Positions 8,241 through 15,163 of a stretch of 15,313 nucleotides of DNA are shown here, piece after piece. The notes under the pieces were generated by a model. The model saw only the letters and a list, made by a program, of their open reading frames with translations, made no database searches and was not told where the DNA came from. The stretch is taken from positions 1 to 15,313 of the forward strand of contig JAFGKV010000180.1 in assembly GCA_016928395.1 (NCBI GenBank), given 5' to 3'. Position 1 is the first letter of the stretch; every line of letters starts with the position of its first letter. The position numbers were made by a program, and so were the translations under genes. This DNA is from Candidatus Fermentibacterota bacterium (GTDB taxonomy: Bacteria; JAFGKV01).

Positions 8241-8670
8241 CATACGAGATGAACTGCTCAAAGCCGGCCTGATCTCCGAGCGGGCATCCCAGGAGATCGC
8301 CCGCGCCCGTAGGGCCGAGCGCCGACAGGGGGAATCATCGCCCGATGGTCTCCCGGAACCGGCCGACAGCCGTGCCGCCGAGGAACCTGGACAGGAGCCC
8401 GGGGCTCTGGTAGTCCCTCCAGTGGAGATCATTCGAAAGGGGATGGTGACCCCGGCTCCCGGGAACAAGCGGTTTCATTTCGTGGATCGTTCCGGGCAGA
8501 TCCCGTTTCTTGAACTGGGCGAAGACACCCACCGGAAGCTCATCAATGGGGTTTTGGCTATCGTCGAGTCATGCGGCGCAACCAGCGACGAGTTCGTGGT
8601 GGTAACGGAAGACACCGCCCGATCCTTGGCCCGCAGAGCCCCTGACACGATCCGCTTCTGGAACAGATGA
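8233..8670 (+). CDS. Small DUF2058-like (YaiL-like) protein
   Basis: A 145-residue soluble protein. The N-terminus (GDIRDELLKAGLISE, then a basic Arg-rich helix) and the C-terminal half (KRFHFVDRSGQIPFLELGE, then GVLAIVE and a VVVTEDTARSL stretch ending FWNR) resemble the DUF2058/YaiL family. The acidic, Pro-rich linker between them (about residues 38-65) is poorly conserved in character. It is shorter than the roughly 180 residues usual for that family. DUF2058 proteins have no settled biochemical role; a link to nucleic acid has been suggested for the E. coli member. It overlaps the radical SAM stop by eight bases with its own internal ribosome site. The family call comes from recall of the pattern, not alignment, and is moderate; that it is a real gene is more certain. 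Confidence 0.7.
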   Translation: MGDIRDELLKAGLISERASQEIARARRAERRQGESSPDGLPEPADSRAAEEPGQEPGALVVPPVEIIRKGMVTPAPGNKRFHFVDRSGQIPFLELGEDTHRKLINGVLAIVESCGATSDEFVVVTEDTARSLARRAPDTIRFWNR

Positions 8671-8747
8671 GTGCAGTCGGCCCGCCCGAGCATCCAACGG
8701 CGCCGGACCACGCTGCGAGGGAAAGGCGAACGGCGAGGACGATAGAG

Positions 8748-8787
8748 AGGTGAAGAAGTAAGGGGGTGAAGAGGTGAAGGAGGGAAG
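8748..8787. repeat. Degenerate 8-base purine tandem repeat
   Basis: Five consecutive octamers: AGGTGAAG, AAGTAAGG, GGGTGAAG, AGGTGAAG, GAGGGAAG. The tract is entirely purine except for one T in most units. It is intergenic, between the DUF2058-like gene and exodeoxyribonuclease III. It is too regular for chance, but its role is unknown. Confidence 0.6.
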
Positions 8788-8828
8788 AGGCCGTCTCCTC
8801 ACTCCTCAGGCCTTGCCCTGGGCTACGG

Positions 8829-8856
8829 ACTGAGAACTGACAACTGCGAATTGCGA
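8829..8856. repeat. Degenerate 7-base tandem repeat (ACTGAGA family)
   Basis: Four heptamers in a row: ACTGAGA, ACTGACA, ACTGCGA, ATTGCGA. Two of them recur identically on the opposite strand at 15164-15184. It lies 54 bases before the exodeoxyribonuclease III start. Confidence 0.65.
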
Positions 8857-8910
8857 GCCACGCGAAGCTGACTTTGAACACGCACCCCACGCGACGGAAG
8901 CGAGGACGAG

Positions 8911-9696
8911 ATGAAGATCCTGTGCTGGAACGTGAACGGTATCCGCGCTATCCATGGCAAGGGCTTCACGGAATGGCTCCTCCGGGAAGGGGCGGATGTG
9001 GTCTGCCTGCAGGAAACGAAGGCCCATCCCTCCCAGCTTGACCCTTCGCTCATCGCGCCCGCCGGCTACCGATCGTGGTGGTCTTCGGCGGAGCGCAAGG
9101 GCTATAGCGGCGTCGCGGTCTACTCCAAGACTGAACCCCTCTCCGTTACCGAGGGCCTGGGGATCGAGGAATTCGATCGCGAGGGCAGAACTCTGGTCGT
9201 GGACTTCGGCGGGTGTGTTCTCCTCAACCTTTACTTCCCCAACGGAGGAGATGAGAACCGCCGGGTACCCTTCAAGCTGTCTTTCTGTGACGCGCTTCTC
9301 GAAAAGGCCCATGGGCTTCGCAGGGCCGGGCGCTCTCTGGTGATCTGTGGCGATTTCAACACAGCCCACAAGGAGATAGATCTGGCAAGGCCTAAGGAGA
9401 ATGTCACCAACACGGGCTTTCTTCCCGAGGAGCGGGCATGGATCGATCGGTTCGTGGCCCACGGATTCGTGGATACGCTCCGGGTGTTCCACCCCGAGCC
9501 GGGGCAGTATACCTGGTGGGACTACAAGACCTATGCCAGAAAGCGGAACGTGGGCTGGCGCCTGGACTACTTCTTCGTCTCAGAGGATCTAATCCTCCAT
9601 CTGCGGGAAGCCTTCATCCAGCCCGAGGTCATGGGTTCGGACCACTGCCCCGTGGGCATCGTCCTTGCCGACGAGGCCATGAGTCCCTCCCGGTGA
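8911..9696 (+). CDS. xth: Exodeoxyribonuclease III (AP endonuclease)
   Basis: A 261-residue member of the exonuclease III / APE1 endonuclease-phosphatase family, acting in base excision repair. It nicks DNA at abasic sites and trims 3' blocked ends. Catalytic signatures are in order: WNVNGIR (Asn7), CLQETK (metal ligand Glu35), GYSGVAVYSK, GDFNTAH (Asp148, Asn150), the RPKENVTNTGF and YTWWDYKTYARKRNVGWRLDYF blocks, and SDHCPVG (Asp244, His245). Length is normal and nothing is missing. The ATG at 8911 follows GAGGACGAG, a modest ribosome site. It is preceded by 240 bases of non-coding DNA with two tandem repeats, so it is probably transcribed alone. Cytoplasmic. Confidence 0.97.
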   Translation: MKILCWNVNGIRAIHGKGFTEWLLREGADVVCLQETKAHPSQLDPSLIAPAGYRSWWSSAERKGYSGVAVYSKTEPLSVTEGLGIEEFDREGRTLVVDFGGCVLLNLYFPNGGDENRRVPFKLSFCDALLEKAHGLRRAGRSLVICGDFNTAHKEIDLARPKENVTNTGFLPEERAWIDRFVAHGFVDTLRVFHPEPGQYTWWDYKTYARKRNVGWRLDYFFVSEDLILHLREAFIQPEVMGSDHCPVGIVLADEAMSPSR

Positions 9697-9837
9697 GGCC
9701 CTGGCCGCTGGTGGCCTTGGCTTCTTCGCGTTCCCCCGACGGTGTTCCCTCACCGGCATGTCGTGCAGTCAACTCAGGGCGTCCAACGTTGCCAGCGAAT
9801 CAGGACCACACGCACGATGCATGATCGAAAACCCCTT

Positions 9838-9860
9838 CCATGCGGCGGGTCGCTGCATGG
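9838..9860. other. Stem-loop with ten-base arms
   Basis: The left arm CCATGCGGCG (9838-9847) and right arm CGCTGCATGG (9851-9860) pair with one G-T mismatch around a three-base loop. No T-tract follows. It stands 22 bases before the AT-rich palindrome. It could be a transcript end for exodeoxyribonuclease III (142 bases downstream of its stop) or a protein-binding site. Confidence 0.4.
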
Positions 9861-9881
9861 CTTACCTGAACCCGAATCTCC

Positions 9882-9903
9882 ACTATTCTAATATTAGAAT
9901 AGT
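9882..9903. promoter_or_regulatory. Perfect 22-base AT-rich palindrome, candidate operator
   Basis: Half-site ACTATTCTAAT is followed immediately by its exact reverse complement. It is strikingly AT-rich in a GC-rich region and lies 85 bases before the start of the second methyltransferase. TATTCT (9884-9889) could serve as a -10 box, with TTACCT (9862-9867) 16 bases upstream as a poor -35, so a bound repressor would cover the promoter. Dyads of this size are typical of winged-helix or TetR-type dimers. No regulator gene lies next to it in the window. Confidence 0.55.
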
Positions 9904-9975
9904 CGTCATCTCTCTTGTGCCTTCTGGAGGATCGAGTCTCTCATTGCCTGATGCACCGGGTCCTTGTCGCGTTTG

Positions 9976-9982
9976 AGGAGGG
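9976..9982 (+). promoter_or_regulatory. Shine-Dalgarno AGGAGGG for the second methyltransferase
   Basis: AGGAGGG lies five bases before the ATG at 9988. It decides this start over the in-frame TTG at 9964. Confidence 0.8.
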
Positions 9983-9987
9983 ATACG

Positions 9988-10935
9988 ATGACCAGCACCG
10001 TCGAGTGGTCCCGCGGGAGCAGACGAGCGCACATCGAGAAGGATCGCCAATTCCTATGGCGAGAGGACACCGTGGCTCTGATTGCCCGCTGGGTTGGACT
10101 AAAGCCCGGAATGAAAGTGGCAGATGTCGGGTGTGGGCTTGGATACTTGGGATGGACCTACTGGGAGTTCTTCGGCTGTGGTGGGTCGTACCTCGGGCTT
10201 GACCTGTCGGTCGATCTCGTGTGTCAGGCGGCCGAATCCTCTCGGCGCTGGGCGTTGCAGGGCCAGGCACGATTTGCGGCGGCCGATGCCTATCATCTCC
10301 CGCTTCCCAGCGGGCAGGTTGATTGCACCATGTGCCAGACCACGCTGATGCATGTGGAGCGCCCATCAGAGGTGATGGCAGAGATGGTGCGAATCACCAG
10401 ACCGGGCGGAATCGTTCTGTGCAAGGAACCCGATAACCTTGGTTCGTGGGCAAGGAGGACGCATTCCTCGCTCCCTCCGCAGACTCTTCGGGAGCAGATG
10501 TGGGCAGGCCGGATGGGGTCGATCTACGCCGAGGGGCGTCGCCGGCTCGGTCGCGGAGACATGGGGATCGGGACGAAGGTGCCGAAGATGATGGCGGATC
10601 TTGGTCTGGTGGACATCGACGCCAGGGCAAACGACCTGGTGTTCCTCGTGCTGCCGCCGTACAAATCGTCCCGCGAACGCTTCTGGATACACCGAGCCCA
10701 AGAGCGCCTGCAGGATGATCGGGCGATGCAGGAGTGGGAGCGCGACTTCAAAGAGTGTTTTCTGGCGGGAGGAGGATCCCGGTCGGCCTGCGATAGATAT
10801 CTGCGTCACTGCCGCGAGCAGCGCGGAGTGACGGCCGAGCTTCACCGGACCCAGGTGGAAGATGGCAGCTACTTCGCGTGCAGCGCGTTGGGAGGGGCGT
10901 TTTTCTGCGTCAGAGGCGTCAAGCCGGCTCCGTAG
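9988..10935 (+). CDS. Class I SAM-dependent methyltransferase with extended C-terminal region
   Basis: A 315-residue protein. Motif I VADVGCGLGYLG is at about residues 44-55, the acidic SAM-ribose contact YLGLDLS near 70, an ADAYHLPLPSGQVDC block carries the adenine-contacting Asp, and ITRPGGIVLCKEP gives the motif III region. The Rossmann core ends near residue 155. The remaining 160 residues, rich in Arg and aromatic residues with several Cys, form an extension I do not recognise; it may set substrate choice. The substrate is unknown. The start is fixed by the AGGAGGG site. A perfect 22-base palindrome lies 85 bases upstream, so the gene may be switched by a dimeric regulator. It appears monocistronic: a gap of more than 300 bases follows and the next gene is on the other strand. 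Confidence 0.85.
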   Translation: MTSTVEWSRGSRRAHIEKDRQFLWREDTVALIARWVGLKPGMKVADVGCGLGYLGWTYWEFFGCGGSYLGLDLSVDLVCQAAESSRRWALQGQARFAAADAYHLPLPSGQVDCTMCQTTLMHVERPSEVMAEMVRITRPGGIVLCKEPDNLGSWARRTHSSLPPQTLREQMWAGRMGSIYAEGRRRLGRGDMGIGTKVPKMMADLGLVDIDARANDLVFLVLPPYKSSRERFWIHRAQERLQDDRAMQEWERDFKECFLAGGGSRSACDRYLRHCREQRGVTAELHRTQVEDGSYFACSALGGAFFCVRGVKPAP

Positions 10936-11219
10936 GCAGTTTGGTGTGCAGACGCACAGGCACTTGATCGCCCCTGAAGGCCGAGCGACTCTCCGTTCCA
11001 AGGGCGATGAACGGGAGGGGGTACTCGCCTTTGTCCTCGCGTTCATCGGGGGACTCATCTCGATGAGATCCGGCCTCATGGTTGGCGCCGGGCCGCACGC
11101 CATAGAGCTTGGTCCAGCACCGCTGTATGCTGGCGGCGTGGCAAGAAGACGGGATACTCTCAATCCTGAGAAGTGTGAGCGTGGTCGCCTCAGAGGCCCA
11201 CTGACCTGGGATAGTGGGG
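10936..11219. other. Intergenic stretch with no convincing gene
   Basis: The gap between the methyltransferase stop and the 3' end of the small secreted-protein gene holds open frames on both strands. None has a ribosome site, recognisable domain or consistent codon pattern. Short inverted repeats (CTCATC/GATGAG at 11054-11067; CCAGCA/TGCTGG at 11114-11133) are too small to call. Confidence 0.5.
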
Positions 11220-11246
11220 CAGAGGGCGGCCGATCGCCGCCCTCTG
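11220..11246 (-). terminator. Strong GC stem-loop just after the minus-strand gene
   Basis: An 11-base perfect stem (11220-11230 with 11236-11246) encloses a five-base CGATC loop. It lies six bases beyond the TAA stop of the minus-strand gene. No T-tract follows on either strand, so it is not a textbook intrinsic terminator. It more likely marks or protects the 3' end of that transcript. Confidence 0.45.
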
Positions 11247-11252
11247 GGATTA

Positions 11253-11828
11253 TTATCGCGCAACGAGAGGGCCCGGCAGCGGAAACGCGGCGTCTTCAGG
11301 CTCCTCGGAAGGCTGGGCAGGGTCAGTCGTCGGAGTTCTCTTCATCGTTGCCAGTGCTGGGGCCAATACCGTCTCACGGAGAGCCGGGTAGTCCTGCGCC
11401 GACGCTTGGAGCAGTGTGATGAAGACGGTGCCATCCAGTTCCGTCAAGGCGGCCTCGATCACCAGGCGGCCGAGGCCCCAGACGGTCGGCTCAGCCCGGT
11501 AGAGGTCCCACGCGCACCACTCAGTCCTGCAGCATCCGGCTGGCTCCATCAAGGCGCCGAACGAGGGGAGCGTCGCAACGATTTCGTCCGGCGTCATGCC
11601 TGGGGCACATCTCCGCTGGATGAAGGTTGAAGGGTCATCTGTGCCGGGAGCACGACGGTAGACGCGGGGCGGGTATTCCGTCCACCCGCTTGGACGCGCA
11701 GCGATCACACCGAGTTCCTCATCGACAACAGCCGTGATCCCGGAGCCTCTGGCCTCTGTAGGGAATGCCGTTATCAGGCTTACGAGCGCGAGACCTGCGC
11801 ACATGCGGAGTGCTGATGTGTGTGCCAT
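11253..11828 (-). CDS. Small secreted protein, possible PsbP/DUF1795-like fold
   Basis: A 191-residue protein starting MAHTSALRMCAGLALVSL. The hydrophobic segment ends near AFPTEARG, giving a plausible Sec signal peptide cleaved around residues 26-30; there is no lipobox. The mature part has an early strand with VIAARPSGWTEYPP, a WCAWDLYRAE segment, a long IEAALTELDGTVFITLLQAS strand pair and a terminal helix PALRETVLAPALATM. This order resembles the Mog1/PsbP/DUF1795-type modules in exported bacterial proteins, but I cannot confirm it. Four Cys occur in the mature part (RRCAPGM, GCCRTEWC), possibly disulfides. The start at 11828 gives a clean signal peptide with a GAGGG site eight bases upstream. 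A longer frame to 11960 would put 44 polar residues before the signal and is unlikely. It stands alone, with a stem-loop after its stop. Confidence 0.7.
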   Translation of the reverse strand: MAHTSALRMCAGLALVSLITAFPTEARGSGITAVVDEELGVIAARPSGWTEYPPRVYRRAPGTDDPSTFIQRRCAPGMTPDEIVATLPSFGALMEPAGCCRTEWCAWDLYRAEPTVWGLGRLVIEAALTELDGTVFITLLQASAQDYPALRETVLAPALATMKRTPTTDPAQPSEEPEDAAFPLPGPLVAR

Positions 11829-12146
11829 TGGGGTCACCCTCACCTTTCGAGTTGTGCGAGAGCCGCCGTGGTCCGCGGATTCCTTCACACCGCGGAGTCC
11901 CGACCAGCGGTCACATTCCTTTGGGAGGGCGCCGGCTGCCATCCCGCGCAGCCTCGCCAATCCGGCAAGGCCGCTACAGCAGTGAGCTCACCTTGTTTGA
12001 CGGCTCCCGCGGCCGAAAGGTTGCATGGTCGGCTCTCGAGGCGGCCGGCGTGAAGCTCGCCTCCCCTTCATTCCCTTGTCTCGTACCGTACAGCCTGCCA
12101 TCTCCCTACTCCATCCTCCCGACCACCCCCGTGGGAGACCTCTCGT

Positions 12147-12406
12147 GTGGCAGATGTCGACGGGCAGCACTCAGTTGACGGAATGGGGTTCAAGGCCATG
12201 TTCCTGCACCAGCCCATCAAGGGTACCCGAAGACGCTCAACACGTATCTGATTGGAGCGGGCCGGGTGATTGATCTGGCTGAGAACCGGCTCCGCGGCGG
12301 GCGCCGGAATCCGGACGGTGGTGTACGAGTGTGGACAGCCCAAGACCTCATGACGCCATTTTCCCAGACGGCGACGCAGAGGTCGTACACGCGCTTTGCC
12401 CGTTGA
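12147..12406 (+). pseudogene. Possible frameshifted coding remnant, family unknown
   Basis: One frame (12147-12224) reads ADVDGQHSVDGMGFKAM then FLHQPIKG. From 12224 the adjacent frame continues YPKTLNTYLIGAGRVIDLAE and runs to a TGA at 12404-12406. Both pieces have protein-like composition and GC-rich third positions. The join at the AAGGGTACCC run looks like a single frameshift. Neither piece has a ribosome site, and I recognise no family. It may be chance. Confidence 0.25.
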
Positions 12407-12483
12407 CTTCCCTGTGGCACGGGCATTGCGTCATTATGTCTAGCCGACATGCTTCGGCCGTCGCCTCGAAGACGGGGCAGCAC

Positions 12484-12509
12484 GCCGTCATACCCAGCCG
12501 TCATTCCCA
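12484..12509 (+). repeat. Adjacent 13-base direct repeats in the leader of the M16 gene
   Basis: GCCGTCATACCCA is followed directly by GCCGTCATTCCCA, one mismatch in 13. The pair ends seven bases before the GAGGAG ribosome site of the M16 gene (12517-12522). It could be a tandem binding site or a fragment of a dispersed repeat. Confidence 0.55.
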
Positions 12510-12528
12510 CTAGATTGAGGAGTGCGTC

Positions 12529-15135
12529 ATGAAGAGATACGTGATTGCCATGTCCTGCGTGGCCCTTTCAGCCCTGTTCGGTGCATCAGCTGCCGACCCA
12601 GGCCCCCAGAGCGATGTGCACGTGAGAACTCTGGCCAATGGTCTGACCGTGGCGGTCAGGGAGCACCGTGCGGTGCCCGGCGTCAGCATCAGGATCTATG
12701 TCAAGGTGGGCAGCGCCTTGGAGGAGGAGTACCTGGGGTATGGCGTCAGCCACTACTGCGAGCATCTGGTCTCCGGCGGCACGACAACCCTGCGCAGCGA
12801 GGAAGAGATCGATCGGACGGTGCAGCTCATGGGCGCCCAGAGGAACGCCTACACCACGACGGATCACACCTGCTATCATGCCTACTGTGCCGTGGACCAC
12901 TGGGAGGGCATGCTCGAAGCTTTGGCGGAGTGTGTCATGCACTGCGCCATGGCGCCCGAGGAACTGGCCCGGGAGAAGGGTGTCATCACCCGCGAGATCA
13001 ACATGGGCGAGGATGAACCGGGCCGGGTCATCCACAAGCTCCTGATGAACACGGTGTATCCGAACTCCCCTCTGGGCATACCCACCATCGGGTATCGAGA
13101 CCTGTTTTCCCGCCTGACCCCAGAGGAGGTGACCGCGTTCTACCGCCGGCACTACACCCCGGGCAACACCGTGGTGGTGATGGTCGGCAACCTGTCTTTG
13201 GACGCGGCGGTCGCCAAGGTGGAGGAACTGATGGGGGAGTGGCCCCGAGGCCCCCTGTTCAGAATTCCTTTGGCCGAGGAACCGCCCCAGACATCTGTTC
13301 GGAGGGTGAGCAGGGAGTGGCCGGGAGACATCGCGTATCTGAGAGTGGCCTGGCCCGGCATCACCTTGACCCATGCCGACTTATACCCGCTGGACATGGT
13401 GGCCGCGGTCCTGGGGCATGGCAAGAGCTCACGGCTGTACAGGACTCTGAAGGAAGACCGCCGGCTCGTCCATGACATCGGAGCATATTCTTTGACTCCC
13501 GCCATCGCTCCCGGGCCGTTTGTGGTGTGGGCCCTGGTTCCGGCAGACAAGGTCAACGAGGCGGCGGAGGCCATCGTGGAGCAGGTCGAGAGCGTGAAGG
13601 TCGAGGGGGTGTCGCCCCAGGAACTGGAGCGGGCCAAGAACCAGGTCATCGCCAGCTACAGCTTCGGCCAGCAGGCCTGCGAGGACATGGCCGCCACCAT
13701 CGGAGGCGACCTGATACGCACCGGCGATCCATCGTTCTCCTCGCGCTACACCCAGGGTATGGCCGCGGTCGGTGCCGAGGAGATCCAGAGCGCCGCGCGG
13801 CGCTATCTCCTGCCCGATCGTGCTTCGTTCGTGAGCCTGGGCGGTGAAGCGCTGCGGTCACCCGCGCAGCCTGCCTCGGGACTGGATGCGAAGACTGAAA
13901 TTGCCGCGTTTACCCTGGCCAACGGGCTCCGGGTCGTGACCCGGGAGAATCCCCATGTGGACGTGGTCTCCATTCAGGCCATGTTCCGGGGTGGGAACCG
14001 GCACGAGACCGAGGTGAACAATGGCGTCTTCACCCTCCTGTCGCAGCTTCTCACCAAAGGCACGAAGCGGCGAACAGCCGCCCAGATCGTGGACCTGGTG
14101 GAGAGCCGCGGCGGCAGCATCGAGAGCGGAAGCGGCAAGGACGGGTTCTGGATTCGCCTGGACCTGCGAGCGGATGATCTGGGTTTCGGCATGAGCCTCC
14201 TGGGAGAACTCCTGACTCAGAGCACCTTCTCGCAGGAGGAGCTGGACAAGCAGAAGACCCAGGCGCTGGCCCGTCTTCAGGAGCAGGAGAACGACTGGCA
14301 ATCCGAGGCCATCACCCACTACCTGGCGACCTACTTTGGTGATCATCCCTACCGGCTCAATGGCATCGGAACAGGGGAAGCCATCTCGTCCATGTCACGG
14401 GATGATGTCGTCGAGGCGTTCCAAGACTATGTCCGGGCCGGATCGGGCGTTGTGGCCATCTGCGGAGGAGTCACCGCGGCAGAAGCTGCCGAGGAGGCAG
14501 GACGCTACCTGGCCGCCGTGCCCGGAGGTTCATGCCCGGTCGCGGCTCCGGCCTCGGTGCCGGAACGCACGGGACTGGAGCACTCGGTCAAGCTGAATGA
14601 TAAGGCGCAGGTCGCCATCTGCCTGGGCTATCCCGCACCGCCGCTGGGCCACAGCGATGAGCATGCGTTGCGGTTGATGGACGCGGTGACTTCAGGCATC
14701 CGGCTTCCCCGGGGATGGCTCCATCATGCCCTGAGGGGACGGAGCAATCTCGTCTACTATGTTCACCTCATACCGATCCTGTACCGCGACGCAGGTACTG
14801 TGGTGGTGCTCACGCAGTGCCAGCCCGACCTGGTGGACACGGTACTGGCGCTGGTCCAGCACGAACTGACCCGCGCCAGGGCCGGGGAGTTTTCCGAGGA
14901 GGATATCGCCGCTGCCAAAGGTGAGTATGTCACCGCGATGGACAACGACATGCAGACCACGGCGGATCAGGCCTACCGCCTTGCATCCTACGAACTCCTG
15001 GGCATCGGGCATGATGCAGCGTTCCGATTCGAGGACGGGGCCAGGGCGGTGACCGTGGAGGACGTGCGCCGGGTCGCGGCCCAGTATCTGGAGGGTGGCG
15101 TCCTCTCCTTGACGGGGCCGCTGGGCGATGGGTAG
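12529..15135 (+). CDS. Exported M16-family zinc metallopeptidase, two fused M16 units
   Basis: An 868-residue protein with a Sec signal peptide (MKRYVIAMSCVALSALFGASA, cleavage near residue 22), so probably periplasmic or secreted. The first unit (about 30-440) has the inverted zinc motif HYCEH (His75, Glu78, His79) and third ligand Glu156 in ITREINM. That is exactly 76 residues after His79, as in the M16 signature HxxEH-X76-E. GHGKSSRLYRTLKEDR is typical of the following inactive-fold domain. The second unit starts near 456 (FTLANGLRVVTRE); the place of HxxEH reads TLLSQ (502-506), so it is a non-catalytic half. M16 enzymes form a clamshell that degrades short peptides. Start: ATG at 12529 with GAGGAG six bases upstream. 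It is shorter than pitrilysin (about 960) but complete. No partner gene is visible. Confidence 0.93.
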   Translation: MKRYVIAMSCVALSALFGASAADPGPQSDVHVRTLANGLTVAVREHRAVPGVSIRIYVKVGSALEEEYLGYGVSHYCEHLVSGGTTTLRSEEEIDRTVQLMGAQRNAYTTTDHTCYHAYCAVDHWEGMLEALAECVMHCAMAPEELAREKGVITREINMGEDEPGRVIHKLLMNTVYPNSPLGIPTIGYRDLFSRLTPEEVTAFYRRHYTPGNTVVVMVGNLSLDAAVAKVEELMGEWPRGPLFRIPLAEEPPQTSVRRVSREWPGDIAYLRVAWPGITLTHADLYPLDMVAAVLGHGKSSRLYRTLKEDRRLVHDIGAYSLTPAIAPGPFVVWALVPADKVNEAAEAIVEQVESVKVEGVSPQELERAKNQVIASYSFGQQACEDMAATIGGDLIRTGDPSFSSRYTQGMAAVGAEEIQSAARRYLLPDRASFVSLGGEALRSPAQPASGLDAKTEIAAFTLANGLRVVTRENPHVDVVSIQAMFRGGNRHETEVNNGVFTLLSQLLTKGTKRRTAAQIVDLVESRGGSIESGSGKDGFWIRLDLRADDLGFGMSLLGELLTQSTFSQEELDKQKTQALARLQEQENDWQSEAITHYLATYFGDHPYRLNGIGTGEAISSMSRDDVVEAFQDYVRAGSGVVAICGGVTAAEAAEEAGRYLAAVPGGSCPVAAPASVPERTGLEHSVKLNDKAQVAICLGYPAPPLGHSDEHALRLMDAVTSGIRLPRGWLHHALRGRSNLVYYVHLIPILYRDAGTVVVLTQCQPDLVDTVLALVQHELTRARAGEFSEEDIAAAKGEYVTAMDNDMQTTADQAYRLASYELLGIGHDAAFRFEDGARAVTVEDVRRVAAQYLEGGVLSLTGPLGDG

Positions 15136-15163
15136 CGCTCTGGGACCAGGGGGCTCGCTGCGC

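Larger units (their letters stand above)
11829..12528. other. 700-base stretch without a convincing intact gene
   Basis: This stretch lies between two divergently oriented genes and should carry both promoters. Frames on both strands are short, lack ribosome sites and read as low-complexity Arg/Pro/Ser. Visible structure: a 12-base near-direct repeat (11872-11883 and 11889-11900, two mismatches, core CCGCGGA) 44-72 bases upstream of the secreted-protein start; a possible decayed coding stretch at 12147-12406; and a 13-base tandem pair at 12484-12509. Confidence 0.5.

Noticed and set aside
8233-8670. Small protein as a RiPP precursor peptide for the radical SAM enzyme
   Set aside because: At 145 residues, with a globular C-terminal half and DUF2058-like pattern, it lacks a short Cys-, Gly- or Ser-rich core or repeated core motifs. 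An accessory protein is more likely.
10366-11163. Minus-strand frame of 265 codons over the end of the second methyltransferase
   Set aside because: It mostly overlaps the convincingly assigned methyltransferase in antisense, and its composition is typical of a shadow frame.
10862-11419. Plus-strand frame of 185 codons with a hydrophobic patch (GVLAFVLAFIGGLISM)
   Set aside because: It starts inside the methyltransferase gene, has no ribosome site, and its second half is antisense to the secreted-protein gene. The hydrophobic stretch is too short to support a gene.
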